Positions 17,437-26,648 of a stretch of 64,000 nucleotides of DNA are shown piece after piece. The translations under genes and the position numbers were made by a program. Every line of letters starts with the position of its first letter. Positions within the stretch are counted from its first letter, which is position 1. Under the pieces are notes generated by a model, which was not told where the DNA came from, did not search any database, and worked only from the letters and a program-made list of their open reading frames with translations. Origin of the DNA: Streptomyces actinomycinicus (GTDB lineage: Bacteria; Actinomycetota; Actinomycetes; Streptomycetales; Streptomycetaceae); the NCBI RefSeq assembly GCF_016741775.1, contig NZ_JAERRK010000006.1:62001-126000 (forward strand). The letters are read 5' to 3'.

Positions 17437-18162
17437 TCACGCGCCCGCAGGCGTCCCGGCCGGCTGTGCGGGTGCATGCTCCTCCTGCGGCTGCGGTCCT
17501 CGCCGCAGCCGCTCCACCTGTACGGCCGTGACGGCCCGCACGGCGAAGGCCCCCGCCACGGCGGCACCGACGACGGCCGCGTCACTGGCGAGCAGCTGCC
17601 ACACGTCCGTGTAGGCGCGGCCGATGATCTCGTCGGTGGAGTCGCGGTACACGATCCCCACCCCGCTGAGCATGCCGATCAGCCACAGCACCCACCACAC
17701 CTCGACGGAGACGGGCAGCTTCCGTCCCGGTGCGGTGCGCCGGAACGCATCGGCGACGATCCCCCGCGGGAACCACAGGTTGACGACCGGCATGATCCAG
17801 CCGAGGTACACCCAGATCCCGGCGTACTTGGGCGCCTGCCCCGACAGCGCGTCCGCGTTGTCCCGCAGCCGCAGCAGCCAGGAGAGGAACAGCAGCACGC
17901 ACAGGACGACGGCGGCGCCTCCGACGGAGGTGACCAAGTGGTACGAGTTCTCCAGGGCGTCGAGCGGCCGGTGCACGCCACCGCCCTGGTCCGGCGGACC
18001 CGACGCCGGCTCGCCCGCCAGCGCCAGCCGCAGCTCCCACACCGCTCGCACGATCCAGGCGAGCCCGGCGAGCAGGAGCCCGCCGGCGGCGAGCCGCCCT
18101 GTCACCTGCACGGGCCCGCAGGAAGGCGTAGGGCCCACGGCCCGGTCCGTCTGTTCGATCAC
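17437..18162 (-). CDS. DUF4328 membrane protein
   Basis: A 241-residue integral membrane protein with about five hydrophobic segments. It has the features of the DUF4328 family, including SWLLRLRDNADAL, GWIMPVVNLWFPRGIV and VWWVLWLIGML. The function is unknown. The GTG at 18162 has AGGA eight bases upstream. The C-terminus is Pro/Ala-rich (PAQPAGTPAGA). Confidence 0.8.
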   Translation of the reverse strand: MIEQTDRAVGPTPSCGPVQVTGRLAAGGLLLAGLAWIVRAVWELRLALAGEPASGPPDQGGGVHRPLDALENSYHLVTSVGGAAVVLCVLLFLSWLLRLRDNADALSGQAPKYAGIWVYLGWIMPVVNLWFPRGIVADAFRRTAPGRKLPVSVEVWWVLWLIGMLSGVGIVYRDSTDEIIGRAYTDVWQLLASDAAVVGAAVAGAFAVRAVTAVQVERLRRGPQPQEEHAPAQPAGTPAGA

Positions 18163-18278
18163 CGGCTCATCCTGGCGGGTGCGGTGATGCGGCGCCAGAC
18201 AGGTGGGACGGGGATCACGTCGCCGTGCACGCCGCACGGAGGGACAGCGTCGTCAGGCGTGCCTCGTGCCATCCGGCC

Positions 18279-18965
18279 TCATGCCATCCAGAAGAACACC
18301 GCCGTCATGCGCTTCTGCGCCGGTGTCCGGCCGTGGTACGCGGTCGCACTGTGCACGAGGTTGGCGTGGTAGAGCAGCAGGCGGTTGTACCGGTGCGGGA
18401 CGCGGACGTCCTCCTCGAAGGCGTCCGGGCTGACGAAACGGGTGCCGAGTGCCTCGACCAGGTTGGTGTGCGGGGCCTGGACGACGTTGCCGCCGAGCCG
18501 TCCGCCGGGGAGCCGCTGGCGGTAGAAACTGGTGCCGCAGTCCTTGGGGACGTCCGGGTTGAGGTAGAGGACGGCCGCGTACCGGCACAGGGCACGGGAG
18601 TCGGTGTGCGGGCGGGGCTCGCTCTCGCCCTCGCCGACCACCTGGACGCAGTTGTGGTTGAGGGTGCCGCCGCCGGGCGTCCGCTGCACCCATAGCTCCT
18701 TCGCCCCGGTCGCCTTCTTCACCAGCTTCTCGACGCGGGCGAGTTCGGGCGGTTCGAGGCCGGGCATGGCGCGCAGGCCGGGCCACGACTCGGAGGTGAA
18801 GGGGTACCCCTCGACCCAGTCGTCCTTGGCCAGGCACCGCTGCCGTACGGCGTCAACGTCCGGCAGGACGTCGTCCAGCACCCAGTAGTCACGGCCCGAG
18901 GTGGGCTTGCGGTAGGGCAGGACGGGCAGCGCGGCGGGCGTGCGGCGCGCGGGCGGTGGGGGCAT
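18279..18965 (-). CDS. DUF6445 / 2-oxoglutarate-Fe(II) dioxygenase-like protein
   Basis: A 228-residue protein. It has an HxD pair in RPHTDSRALCRYAAVLYLN, a distal His in NLVHSATAYHG and an Arg shortly after (KRMTAVFFWM), the layout of iron and 2-oxoglutarate-dependent oxygenases. The ATG at 18965 begins a Pro-rich start. The substrate cannot be read from context; its neighbours look unrelated. Confidence 0.75.
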   Translation of the reverse strand: MPPPPARRTPAALPVLPYRKPTSGRDYWVLDDVLPDVDAVRQRCLAKDDWVEGYPFTSESWPGLRAMPGLEPPELARVEKLVKKATGAKELWVQRTPGGGTLNHNCVQVVGEGESEPRPHTDSRALCRYAAVLYLNPDVPKDCGTSFYRQRLPGGRLGGNVVQAPHTNLVEALGTRFVSPDAFEEDVRVPHRYNRLLLYHANLVHSATAYHGRTPAQKRMTAVFFWMA

Positions 18966-19151
18966 GCGGCGAATCTAGGCGGGCCCCCGGTCTGCCTTCG
19001 CCCGGGAAGGGGTCAACCTTGCACCGGGGAGCAGTCATCGTTCGGCCAAGGGCGCTGGAAGATTCTTTACTCGCGGCCGCTGATACGAATCGCCTCCGTA
19101 TCCGTACTGCTGTGCGTCCGAACCATGGGCTGGACCCCAGCAGGAGGAACG

Positions 19152-19931
19152 GTGCGGTTTTCGCGGAACGCGACGGGAACGCTTTTCGTGGGCGGTGCGA
19201 TGGCCCTGACTCTCGCGGCCCTCGCCTACCCCGGCATGCTCGGCCTGGACAAGGTCGCCACGGCCCAGGACCGCATCATCGCCAACACCCAGTGGGGTCC
19301 GCTCACCGAGCAGGACCGGGACTTCGTGGTGAAGGTGCGGGCGGCCGGGCTGTGGGAGTACCCGCTCGGCCAGATCGGGCTGCAGAAGGGCAGCAGCAAG
19401 GGCGTGAAGACGGCCAGCGCGCACCTGGTCGACGGGCACGCCGCGCTGGACGCCTCCTGCCGCAAGATCGCCCCGATGCTGAACATCACGCTGCCCAACG
19501 TGGCCAGTCCGCAGCAGGAGGGCTTCGTCGCCCAGCTCAAGGGCGAGAGCGGCAAGCAGTTCGACACCGACTTCGCCAACATCCTGCGGATGACCCACGG
19601 CTCGATCTTCAACACGATCGCGAAGATCCGCTCCACCACCAAGAACTCGCTGGTGCGTGCCCTCGCCGACCAGGCCAACGACACCGTGCTGGACCACATC
19701 ACCGTGATGGAGAAGACCGGTCTGGTCGACTTCGACCAGACCCTCTTCCAGCAGACCACACCGCCGAAGCTGCCCAACTCCGACCTGACCCCGCCGCCAC
19801 CCGCCGCCGGTCAGCCGGAGGTGGTGCTCACGCCGCCGCCGACCGCCACCTCCACCCCGCTGGACCTCAGCGGCGCCACCGGCGGCGGCACGGGCGGCAC
19901 CGCCCCCAGCCCGGCCCCGCCGGCCGGCTAG
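19152..19931 (+). CDS. secreted DUF4142 protein
   Basis: A 259-residue exported protein with a signal sequence (about 1-30) and a helical DUF4142 domain (about 45-190), a ferritin-like four-helix type found in many secreted bacterial proteins. A Pro/Thr/Gly-rich tail follows. The GTG at 19152 has AGGAGG five bases upstream. Its stop shares the four bases CTAG with the stop of the convergent alpha-glucosidase gene. Confidence 0.85.
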   Translation: MRFSRNATGTLFVGGAMALTLAALAYPGMLGLDKVATAQDRIIANTQWGPLTEQDRDFVVKVRAAGLWEYPLGQIGLQKGSSKGVKTASAHLVDGHAALDASCRKIAPMLNITLPNVASPQQEGFVAQLKGESGKQFDTDFANILRMTHGSIFNTIAKIRSTTKNSLVRALADQANDTVLDHITVMEKTGLVDFDQTLFQQTTPPKLPNSDLTPPPPAAGQPEVVLTPPPTATSTPLDLSGATGGGTGGTAPSPAPPAG

Positions 19932-21586
19932 GCCAGCCAGACGGTCGTGTCCGGCGGGAGCGTCTTCCCGTCGGCCAGCGGGGTGCTGGCCAGCAGCACC
20001 TCACCCGGCGGCAGCGGCACCGGTGCGTCGCCTGCGTTGGTGACGCTGCGCCAGGCCTCGGTGCGGCGGAAGTCGAGCACGCCGGCGGGCGTGTCCGGCG
20101 TCCAGGTCAGCGTCTCGCCCTCCAGCAGCTTGCGGCGCAGCCGCAGTGCCGTGCGGTACAGCTCCAGCGTGGAGCCCTCGGTGCCGGCCTGTGCCTCCAC
20201 GGCGTACCGGGCGAAGGACGCCGGCTGCGGCAGCCAGGCGGCACCCGGCCCGAAGCCGTACGAGGGGCCGGTCACCGTCCACGGCAGCGGCACCCGGCAG
20301 CCGTCGCGGCCCTTGCGGACATGGCCGGTCTGTTCCCAGATCGGGTCCTGCAGCACTTCGAAGGGCAGGTCGGCGACCTCGGGCAGGCCGAGTTCCTCGC
20401 CCTGGTAGAGGTACGCCGAGCCGGGCAGCGCCAGCATCAGCAGGGTCGCGGCCCGGGCCCGGCGCAGGCCGGCCGACGGGTCGAGCGCGGGCGCGGTGCC
20501 GCCGGACAGCAGCCAGGCGGCGGGGTCGGTGCCGGGCGGCAGCACGAGCCGGGAGGCGTGCCGGACGACGTCGTGGTTGGACAGCACCCAGGTCGCGGAG
20601 GCGCCGACGGCGTGGGCCGTGCCCAGTGAGCCGGTGATGACCTCGCGCAGCTCCGCCGCGTCCCAGTGGGCCTCCAGGTACTCGAAGTTGAAGGCCTGGC
20701 CGAGTTCGTCGGGGCGGGCGTACAGGGCGCGGCGGGCGCCCGGGACCCAGGCCTCGGCGACGGCGGTGCGCGGCGGGCTGTAGGCGTCGAAGATCTTGCG
20801 CCAGTCGCGGTAGATCTCGTGGACCTCGTCGCGGTCCCAGTACGGGTGGCTGCCCGGCACCACCTTCGGCAGGGCGTCCTCGCCGGTGGCGCCGATGTCG
20901 CCGATGTCCCGCAGCGGCTCGGTGAGGTCCTTGGCGAGGCCGTGGGCGACGTCGACGCGGAAGCCGTCGACGCCCCGGTCGGACCAGAAGCGCAGGGTGG
21001 TGCGGAAGTCGGCGCGGACCTCCTCGTTGCCCCAGTCGAGGTCGGGCTGTTCGGGAGCGAAGAGGTGCAGGTACCAGTCGCCGTCGGGGACCCGCCGCCA
21101 GGCGCTGCCGCCGAACACCGACTGCCAGTCACTGGGCGGGAGTTCGCCGTGCGCTCCGCGGCCCGGCCGGAAGACGTACCGGTCCCGGGCGGGGGAGCCG
21201 GGGCCGGCGCGCAGCGCCTCCTGGAACCAGGGGTGCAGGTGCGAGGTGTGGTTGGGGACGATGTCCACGACGACCTTCAGACCGAGCCGGTGCGCCTCGG
21301 TGACCAGGGCGTCGAAGTCGTCCAGGGTACCGAGGCGCTCGTCGACCCCGCGCGGGTCGATGACGTCGTAGCCGCCGTCGGCGAGTTCGGAGGGGTAGAA
21401 CGGGCTGAGCCACAGGGCGTCCACGCCGAGTGCGGCGAGGTGGTTCAGCCGCTCGGTGACGCCCCTGAGGTCGCCGAGTCCGTCACCGTCGGCGTCGGCG
21501 AAGCTGCGGGGATAGACCTGGTAGATGACGGCCTGCCGCCACCAGTCGGGGTTCCTGGACGAGAGGTCCGGCGTGAGGTCTGCCAT
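19928..21586 (-). CDS. GH13 alpha-glucosidase
   Basis: A 552-residue glycoside hydrolase of family 13. Conserved regions appear in order: VVDIVPNHTS, GFRVDVAH (nucleophile Asp), TAVAEAWV (acid Glu) and VLSNHDVVR. The QVYPRSFADADGDGLGDL start is typical of alpha-glucosidases and oligo-1,6-glucosidases. The protein is cytoplasmic (no signal peptide). The ATG at 21586 has GGAG six bases upstream. No sugar ABC transporter or LacI regulator is adjacent. The 259-bp region upstream contains short GC-rich repeats near 21700-21820 and no gene. Confidence 0.9.
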   Translation of the reverse strand: MADLTPDLSSRNPDWWRQAVIYQVYPRSFADADGDGLGDLRGVTERLNHLAALGVDALWLSPFYPSELADGGYDVIDPRGVDERLGTLDDFDALVTEAHRLGLKVVVDIVPNHTSHLHPWFQEALRAGPGSPARDRYVFRPGRGAHGELPPSDWQSVFGGSAWRRVPDGDWYLHLFAPEQPDLDWGNEEVRADFRTTLRFWSDRGVDGFRVDVAHGLAKDLTEPLRDIGDIGATGEDALPKVVPGSHPYWDRDEVHEIYRDWRKIFDAYSPPRTAVAEAWVPGARRALYARPDELGQAFNFEYLEAHWDAAELREVITGSLGTAHAVGASATWVLSNHDVVRHASRLVLPPGTDPAAWLLSGGTAPALDPSAGLRRARAATLLMLALPGSAYLYQGEELGLPEVADLPFEVLQDPIWEQTGHVRKGRDGCRVPLPWTVTGPSYGFGPGAAWLPQPASFARYAVEAQAGTEGSTLELYRTALRLRRKLLEGETLTWTPDTPAGVLDFRRTEAWRSVTNAGDAPVPLPPGEVLLASTPLADGKTLPPDTTVWLA

Positions 21587-21845
21587 ACGGGCTCCGTTCG
21601 GGCGGTACGACGGTCGCTGTGCCGTGGGGACGACAGTACAGAATCTGTCCACCTTGCCCGGATAGGGAACCTTTTCGCGGGTGGTCGGGCGGCGCAGTGC
21701 CGCGCCGGAGCACGGAAACGCGGGAAACGCCGGAGCGCGGGAACGCCGGAACGCGGGACGGACGCCGCGCCGGCGCCCGGTGAGCGGCGGCTCCCGGTGA
21801 GCGGCGGCTCCCGCCGGAGGCTCCGCCCTCGCGGGACGCGTCACC

Positions 21846-22820
21846 TCACGGCGCGGCCCGGTCCACCGTCTCCAGGTACAGCTTCACGTAGCGGTCCACG
21901 TCGACCTCCAACGCGACGTCCACCAGTGCGTGTTCGCGCCGGCCCTCGTGGATCTCGGACTCGCCGGGGCGGGGGCGGCGGTCGACGACGGTCTGGCCGC
22001 GGGACGGGCCGGGGGCCAGCGAGACCTCGACCGGCAGCAGCCGGGTGGTGATGCCCTGCGGGTCGGCGACCGCGCAGACCGCGCCCGCGTCGCCGAGGCC
22101 GCCCGCCTCCTCCGCCTCCGGCGGGCCGCCCTGCGAGGTCGGCCGGTGGGCGAGGAGTTCGCCGGCCAGGCGGGTGCCGGGCTCGGCGCTCGCGCGCAGC
22201 CGGTGCACCTCCGGACCCGGGACGACGACCTGCTGGAAGACGTCCAGGCCGTACATCGTGATCGGCACCCCGGCCGTGAGCAGGATCGCCGCGGCCTCCG
22301 GGTCGTGCCACACGTTGAACTCCGCCACCGGTGTGGCGTTCCCGGTGGCCACCGCCCCGCCCATGAACACGATCCGCTCGATGTTCCGGGTCACCTCGGG
22401 GTGGCTGCGCAACAGCAGGGCGATGTTCGTCAGGGGCGCGGTCGGGATCAGGGTGACCGGGCGCGGGGAGGCGAGGATCTCGCGGTGCAGGAGGGTGACG
22501 GCGTCGACGGCCGCCGGGGCCCGGGTGGGCGCCGGCAGGCCCAGGTCGCCCATCCCGTCCGTGCCGTGCACGTGCCGGGCCGGGCGGGCCGGCTCCAGCA
22601 GCGGGCGTTCCGCTCCCCGCGCCACCGGGATGTCGGGGGCGCCCGCCTGCTCCAGCACGGTCAGGGTGTTGCGGACCACCCCGTCGACGTCGGTGTTCCC
22701 GGCCACGCAGGTCACCGCCCGCAGATCCAGGCCCGGATGGCGTACGGCGAGCAGCAGGGCCAGGGCGTCGTCGACGCCGGTGTCGCAGTCGATGATCACG
22801 GGGATGGGCTGACCGGTCAC
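21846..22820 (-). CDS. nucleoside hydrolase (inosine-uridine preferring type)
   Basis: A 324-residue enzyme that splits ribonucleosides into base and ribose. The calcium-binding aspartate cluster IDCDTGVDDA is at about 10-19, with IVFMGGA and NVWHDPEAA further on. The GTG at 22820 has AAGGAG seven bases upstream. A segment near 230-245 (PPEAEEAGGLGDAGAVCAV) corresponds to the active-site HDAC/HD region seen in the family but with few conserved residues. It lies 31 bases past the end of the threonyl-tRNA synthetase gene on the same strand and may be cotranscribed. Confidence 0.85.
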   Translation of the reverse strand: MTGQPIPVIIDCDTGVDDALALLLAVRHPGLDLRAVTCVAGNTDVDGVVRNTLTVLEQAGAPDIPVARGAERPLLEPARPARHVHGTDGMGDLGLPAPTRAPAAVDAVTLLHREILASPRPVTLIPTAPLTNIALLLRSHPEVTRNIERIVFMGGAVATGNATPVAEFNVWHDPEAAAILLTAGVPITMYGLDVFQQVVVPGPEVHRLRASAEPGTRLAGELLAHRPTSQGGPPEAEEAGGLGDAGAVCAVADPQGITTRLLPVEVSLAPGPSRGQTVVDRRPRPGESEIHEGRREHALVDVALEVDVDRYVKLYLETVDRAAP

Positions 22821-22851
22821 GGCGGACTCCTTCCGTCGTGCCGACCTTAGA

Positions 22852-24084
22852 TCAGTCCCAGAGCGCGGTGCCGCGTGCCGCCACCCGTTCGGTGATCCGC
22901 CCCAGCAGGTCGGGCACCGGCAGCGCGCCGGGGCGCCGGCCGTCCCGCAGCCGCACGGCGGCCAGCCCGGCCTCCGCCTCCCGGGCGCCGATCACCGCCT
23001 GGTACGGCACCAGGCACGCCGCACGGATCCGGGCGCCCAGGGTGCCGTCCCCGGGGCCCGCGAGTTCGGCGCGCAGGCCGAGCGCGACCGCCTCCCGGAC
23101 CATCGCCGCCGCCGGCCCGACCTGCTCCTCGGCCACCGGCAGCACGACCAGCTGCACGGGTGCCAGCCAGGCCGGGAACGCGCCGCGGTGCGCCTCGACG
23201 AGGTGGGCGACGGCCCGCTCCACGCTGCCGATGACGCTGCGGTGCACCATCACCGGCCGGTGCTTCGCACCGTCGGCGCCGATGTAGTGCAGGTCGAAGC
23301 GGGCGGGCTGGTGGAAGTCGATCTGCACGGTGGACAGGGTGGACTCACGGCCCGCCGGGTCGGCGACCTGCACGTCGATCTTCGGCCCGTAGAACGCGGC
23401 CTCGCCCTCGGCCTCCTCGTACGCCACCCCGGAGGCGTCCAGCACCTCCCGGAGCAGTGCGGTGGCCCGCTGCCACAGCTCGGGGCCGGCGACGTACTTG
23501 CCGCCCGCGCCGGGCAGCGACAGCCGGTGGCGTACGGCCTCGATGCCGAGGTCGGCGTAGGCGCGGGAGATCAGCTCCAGTGCGGCACGGGCCTCCTCGA
23601 CAGCCTGGTCCAGGGTGCAGAAGATGTGCGCGTCGTTGAGCTGGATGGCGCGGACCCGGGTCAGGCCGCCGAGTACGCCGGACAGCTCGGCCCGGTACAT
23701 GGTGCCCAGTTCGGCGATGCGCAGGGGCAGTTCGCGGTAGCTGTGGGAGCGGGAGCGGTAGACGAGGGCGTGGTGGGGGCAGAGGCTCGGCCGCAGCACG
23801 ACCTCCTCGGCGCCGAGCTTCATCGGCGGGTACATGTCGTCGCTGTAGTGGTCCCAGTGCCCGGAGATCTCGTACAGCTCCCGCTTGCCGAGCGCGGGTG
23901 AGTACACGTGCCGGTAGCCGGCCCGGCGTTCGGCGTCGCGGACGTACTCCTCCAGGGTGTGCCGGACGACCGCTCCGTCGGGCAGCCAGTACGGCAGGCC
24001 GGCGCCCATCAGCGGGTCGGTGTCGAAGAGGCCGAGTTCGCGGCCGAGGCGGCGGTGGTCGGGGAACCGGGTCTGGTCGTCCAT
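22852..24084 (-). CDS. short threonyl-tRNA synthetase (no TGS or editing domain)
   Basis: A 410-residue class II synthetase with only the catalytic core and anticodon-binding domain; full-length enzymes have about 640-660 residues. The three zinc ligands of the active site are visible (Cys in SLCPHH, His in NDAHIF, His in MVHRSVIGS). Motif 2 (YRAELSG...RVRAIQLND) is present. The editing domain that removes Ser-tRNA(Thr) is absent, so this is probably a second, stress-type or resistance copy. The ATG at 24084 has GAGGAG six bases upstream. A threonine-rich leader peptide and a strong hairpin precede it, implying control by threonyl-tRNA charging. Confidence 0.9.
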   Translation of the reverse strand: MDDQTRFPDHRRLGRELGLFDTDPLMGAGLPYWLPDGAVVRHTLEEYVRDAERRAGYRHVYSPALGKRELYEISGHWDHYSDDMYPPMKLGAEEVVLRPSLCPHHALVYRSRSHSYRELPLRIAELGTMYRAELSGVLGGLTRVRAIQLNDAHIFCTLDQAVEEARAALELISRAYADLGIEAVRHRLSLPGAGGKYVAGPELWQRATALLREVLDASGVAYEEAEGEAAFYGPKIDVQVADPAGRESTLSTVQIDFHQPARFDLHYIGADGAKHRPVMVHRSVIGSVERAVAHLVEAHRGAFPAWLAPVQLVVLPVAEEQVGPAAAMVREAVALGLRAELAGPGDGTLGARIRAACLVPYQAVIGAREAEAGLAAVRLRDGRRPGALPVPDLLGRITERVAARGTALWD

Positions 24085-24132
24085 GGTGTCTCCTCGGTGG
24101 GTTCGGCGAAGAGGTGGACACCCCGGGGCACG

Positions 24133-24166
24133 CCGAAGCCCCGGGGCGTGCGCCCCGGGGCTTCGG
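24133..24166 (-). terminator. attenuator hairpin upstream of the threonyl-tRNA synthetase
   Basis: A perfect 16-bp stem (arms 24133-24148 and 24151-24166, both containing CCCCGGGG, 2-base gap) lies between the leader peptide and the synthetase start. A further CCCCGGGG at 24121-24128 could pair with an arm in an alternative fold, as needed for attenuation. Confidence 0.75.
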
Positions 24167-24179
24167 TGCTGGTCAGGTG

Positions 24180-24242
24180 TCAGCGCGCCGGGACGGTCTC
24201 CGGCGTCGTCGTGCTCGACGGGCACTGCTGGGCGCGCTGCAT
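24180..24242 (-). CDS. threonine attenuation leader peptide
   Basis: A 20-codon open frame starting ATG at 24242 and ending TGA at 24180-24182. It contains SSTTTPET, with three consecutive ACG codons and a fourth Thr codon shortly after. It ends 14 bases before the strong hairpin that precedes the threonyl-tRNA synthetase gene. Ribosome stalling at the Thr codons when charged threonyl-tRNA is scarce would disfavour the hairpin. No strong ribosome-binding site is visible upstream. Position and codon content support a regulatory leader. Confidence 0.75.
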   Translation of the reverse strand: MQRAQQCPSSTTTPETVPAR

Positions 24243-24422
24243 GCCGGGACGGTAACAGGGGCGGCCCGGCCCGCTCCACGGATTTTCCCGCCGCCCCTCG
24301 CACGGCGTGCGCCGTCACCCGCACGCCCTCACCCGTACGGCCCGGAGCGCTGGTGAGCCGGTCGGGCCGGTGGTGCCGTGAGAACAGGCACCCCGCCGGC
24401 CGACGCAGCCCAGGAGGCCCCG

Positions 24423-25214
24423 ATGACCCCCGCGATACGCCTTCACGTCCCCCGTGCCGTCCTGCTCTCCCTCCTCACCGGCGGTCTCCTGGCCGCCGGT
24501 GGATGTGCGGCCCTCGGTCTGCGGCAGCCGGCGTCCGCGCCGCACCCCCTGCCCACCGTCGACCGGTCGGCCACGACACCGAAGGCGACCGCGCGGCCCG
24601 ACGGATCGACGCTCTCCGACGAGCAGGCCGAGGCCGCCCTCCTCACCGAGACCGACCTCGGCGAGCCCTGGACCCTCACCGACGGCGCGGCGACCTGGCG
24701 GGACGGGCTGCTGAAGGCGTCCACCGAGGCCGGGGAGTGCCAGCAGCTGCTGGACGCCCTCTACTCCGACGAGCTTCTGGGGGCCCCGGCCCGGGTCGCC
24801 GTCGGCCTGGACGACGGCGACACCGACGCCCAGCTCCGCTACCAGATCGGGGCGCGCCGCCCGGCGGACGTCGACGCCGTGCTGTCCTGGCTGCGGACGT
24901 TGCCGGTGCAGTGCGCGCGGTTCACGGCGACCACGGAACTCGGGCTGGTCGAGGACGTCCAGGTGGTGGACGCCCCGCTGCCGGAGGTCGGGGACGCGCG
25001 CCAGGGACTGCACATCACCTTCGCCAGCACGACGCCGGACGGGCAGAACTACCTGCTCAGCATGGACGTGGCAGCGGTCCGGGTCGGTGAGGACGCCTTC
25101 GCGCTCACCAACGGCGGCCTGGGTGACGTGCCCAATGACGCCACGCAGGCCGCGGTCCAGATCGGTGCCCTGCGGCTGGCGGACATCCGCAAGCAGGGCC
25201 GGGCCCAGGTCTGA
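24423..25214 (+). CDS. secreted lipoprotein, function unknown
   Basis: A 263-residue protein with a signal peptide and lipobox LLAAGGC (about 22-28). The mature domain is alpha/beta and soluble; its layout resembles the sensor domains seen in actinobacterial lipoproteins of the PknH or LpqN type, but no diagnostic motif was recognised. The ATG at 24423 has AGGAGG five bases upstream. It converges on the XRE-TPR regulator gene with 3 bases between the stops. Confidence 0.7.
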   Translation: MTPAIRLHVPRAVLLSLLTGGLLAAGGCAALGLRQPASAPHPLPTVDRSATTPKATARPDGSTLSDEQAEAALLTETDLGEPWTLTDGAATWRDGLLKASTEAGECQQLLDALYSDELLGAPARVAVGLDDGDTDAQLRYQIGARRPADVDAVLSWLRTLPVQCARFTATTELGLVEDVQVVDAPLPEVGDARQGLHITFASTTPDGQNYLLSMDVAAVRVGEDAFALTNGGLGDVPNDATQAAVQIGALRLADIRKQGRAQV

Positions 25215-25217
25215 GGG

Positions 25218-26561
25218 TCACAGCGGCGGCTGCGCCGGGGCGGGGCCGAGGGTGGTGGTGCCGGGGGCGGTGCGGTGGCCGAGACCGGTGCGGTAGGCGT
25301 CCAGGGCGGCCTCGGTGCGGCCCGTGCGGCGTAGCAGGTCGCCGAGGAGGCGGCACAGGTCCGCGAGGTCACCGGCGGCACCGGCGCGTTCCAGGATGCT
25401 GAGGGCGCGGACGTAGTGCTCCTCGGCGGCCTCGGTGTCCCGGGCGTCCTCGGCGATGATGCCGAGGAGGCGGTGGGCGGCGGCGGCGTGGACGGCTCCG
25501 CGCTCGGAGGAGAAGTCACCGAGTACGCCCTCCAGCAGTCCGGCGGCCTCCTGCGACTTGCCCCGGCGGTGCAGCACGTCGGCCAGTTCGACCGCGGCCT
25601 GGCTGCGGTACAGGGCGGCGCGGGTCTCCGAGAGCATGCTGTGGGCCTGGCGCAACTCCGCTTCGGCGCGGTCGAGTTCGCCGTTCTGGGCGCAGACGTA
25701 GCCGCGCATCCAGTGGCAGTTGGCCAGCTCGGTGCGCAGTTGCAGCTGCCGGTACAGCTCGGCCGCCTTGGCCAGGGAGGCGTCGGCCTCGGCGACCCGG
25801 CCCTCGGCGAGCAGGGTGCGGGCGACCGAGCGGTGCATGCGGGCGATGAGCGCGGGGTCGCCGGCCTGCGGGGCGAGCGCGAGGGCGAACTCGGCGGCCT
25901 GGGCGGCGCGGGCGTGGGCGCCCATGTCCATGTACGGACCGATGACGCTGGCGTAGAGCAGCAGCAGGGCGTCCGGGTCGTGCAGTCCGCCGCGGTTCAG
26001 CTCGTCGAGTGCGGACTCCAGGAGGTAGACGGCGTAGCGGAGTTCCCCGGCGAGGTAGTGGGCGACGGCCCGGCCGCGCAGCGCGGGCACCCGCTCCGGC
26101 AGCGTCTTGCCGGCCAGCCGTTCCTCGGCCTGCTCGAAGAACTCGCGCGCCTCGCCCAGCCGGCCGGTCTCCAGGGCGCATTCGCCGAGCCCGAGCAGGG
26201 CGGCGGCCTGTTCGCAGCCGAGCCCGTGGGCCTCCGCCTCGGCGCGCAGCACGGCGTACTGCGTGGCGGCCTCCTCGGCCCGTCCGTCGGCGAGGACGCG
26301 CTGGGCCTCGGTGAGCCGCAGCCGCAGGCCGGTGGCGAGGTGGGCCGGGCGGCCGACGGCCAGCTCCTCGAAGGCCACGCCGAGCCGGTCCGCGATGTGC
26401 CGCAGCGCCTCGTCGGAGGCCCGGGCCCGGCCGGCCTCCAGGGTGGAGATGTAGGCCGGCGTGTACGCAGGTTCCGCCAGCTGGCGCTGGGTGAGTCCGC
26501 GTTGTGTGCGCAGCCGCTGCACGCGCCGCCCGATGACCTCCGGGTCGTCCCGTTCCCGCAT
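25218..26561 (-). CDS. XRE-family regulator with TPR domain
   Basis: A 447-residue regulator. An N-terminal helix-turn-helix (RRVQRLRTQRGLTQRQLAE, YISTLEAGRA; about 10-65) is followed by about nine helical TPR-like repeats (about 75-440). This HTH-TPR layout is shared with peptide-sensing RRNPP regulators and with many orphan actinobacterial regulators. It is divergent from a small secreted peptide gene; the intervening 115 bases contain the TTAA-type operator also found before the M64 peptidase. It is therefore the best local candidate for the factor acting at those sites, an inference not proved by sequence. Confidence 0.8.
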   Translation of the reverse strand: MRERDDPEVIGRRVQRLRTQRGLTQRQLAEPAYTPAYISTLEAGRARASDEALRHIADRLGVAFEELAVGRPAHLATGLRLRLTEAQRVLADGRAEEAATQYAVLRAEAEAHGLGCEQAAALLGLGECALETGRLGEAREFFEQAEERLAGKTLPERVPALRGRAVAHYLAGELRYAVYLLESALDELNRGGLHDPDALLLLYASVIGPYMDMGAHARAAQAAEFALALAPQAGDPALIARMHRSVARTLLAEGRVAEADASLAKAAELYRQLQLRTELANCHWMRGYVCAQNGELDRAEAELRQAHSMLSETRAALYRSQAAVELADVLHRRGKSQEAAGLLEGVLGDFSSERGAVHAAAAHRLLGIIAEDARDTEAAEEHYVRALSILERAGAAGDLADLCRLLGDLLRRTGRTEAALDAYRTGLGHRTAPGTTTLGPAPAQPPL

Positions 26562-26594
26562 GACCCCTACCGCCCCCAACTCCCCTGGTACCCC

Positions 26595-26648
26595 TTGCCG
26601 TTCGGCTCCGGCAGCCCCTAGGTTAAACGGCGGATTAAGCCTGCTTAA
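26595..26648 (+). promoter_or_regulatory. promoter and TTAA-type operator of the small secreted peptide
   Basis: TTGCCG (26595-26600), an 18-base spacer and TAGGTT (26619-26624) form a promoter. TTAA blocks follow at 26623, 26635 and 26645 (steps 12 and 10). The last two form the perfect inverted repeat ATTAAGC-CT-GCTTAAT. The layout matches 6626-6679 base for base at most conserved positions. Confidence 0.65.
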
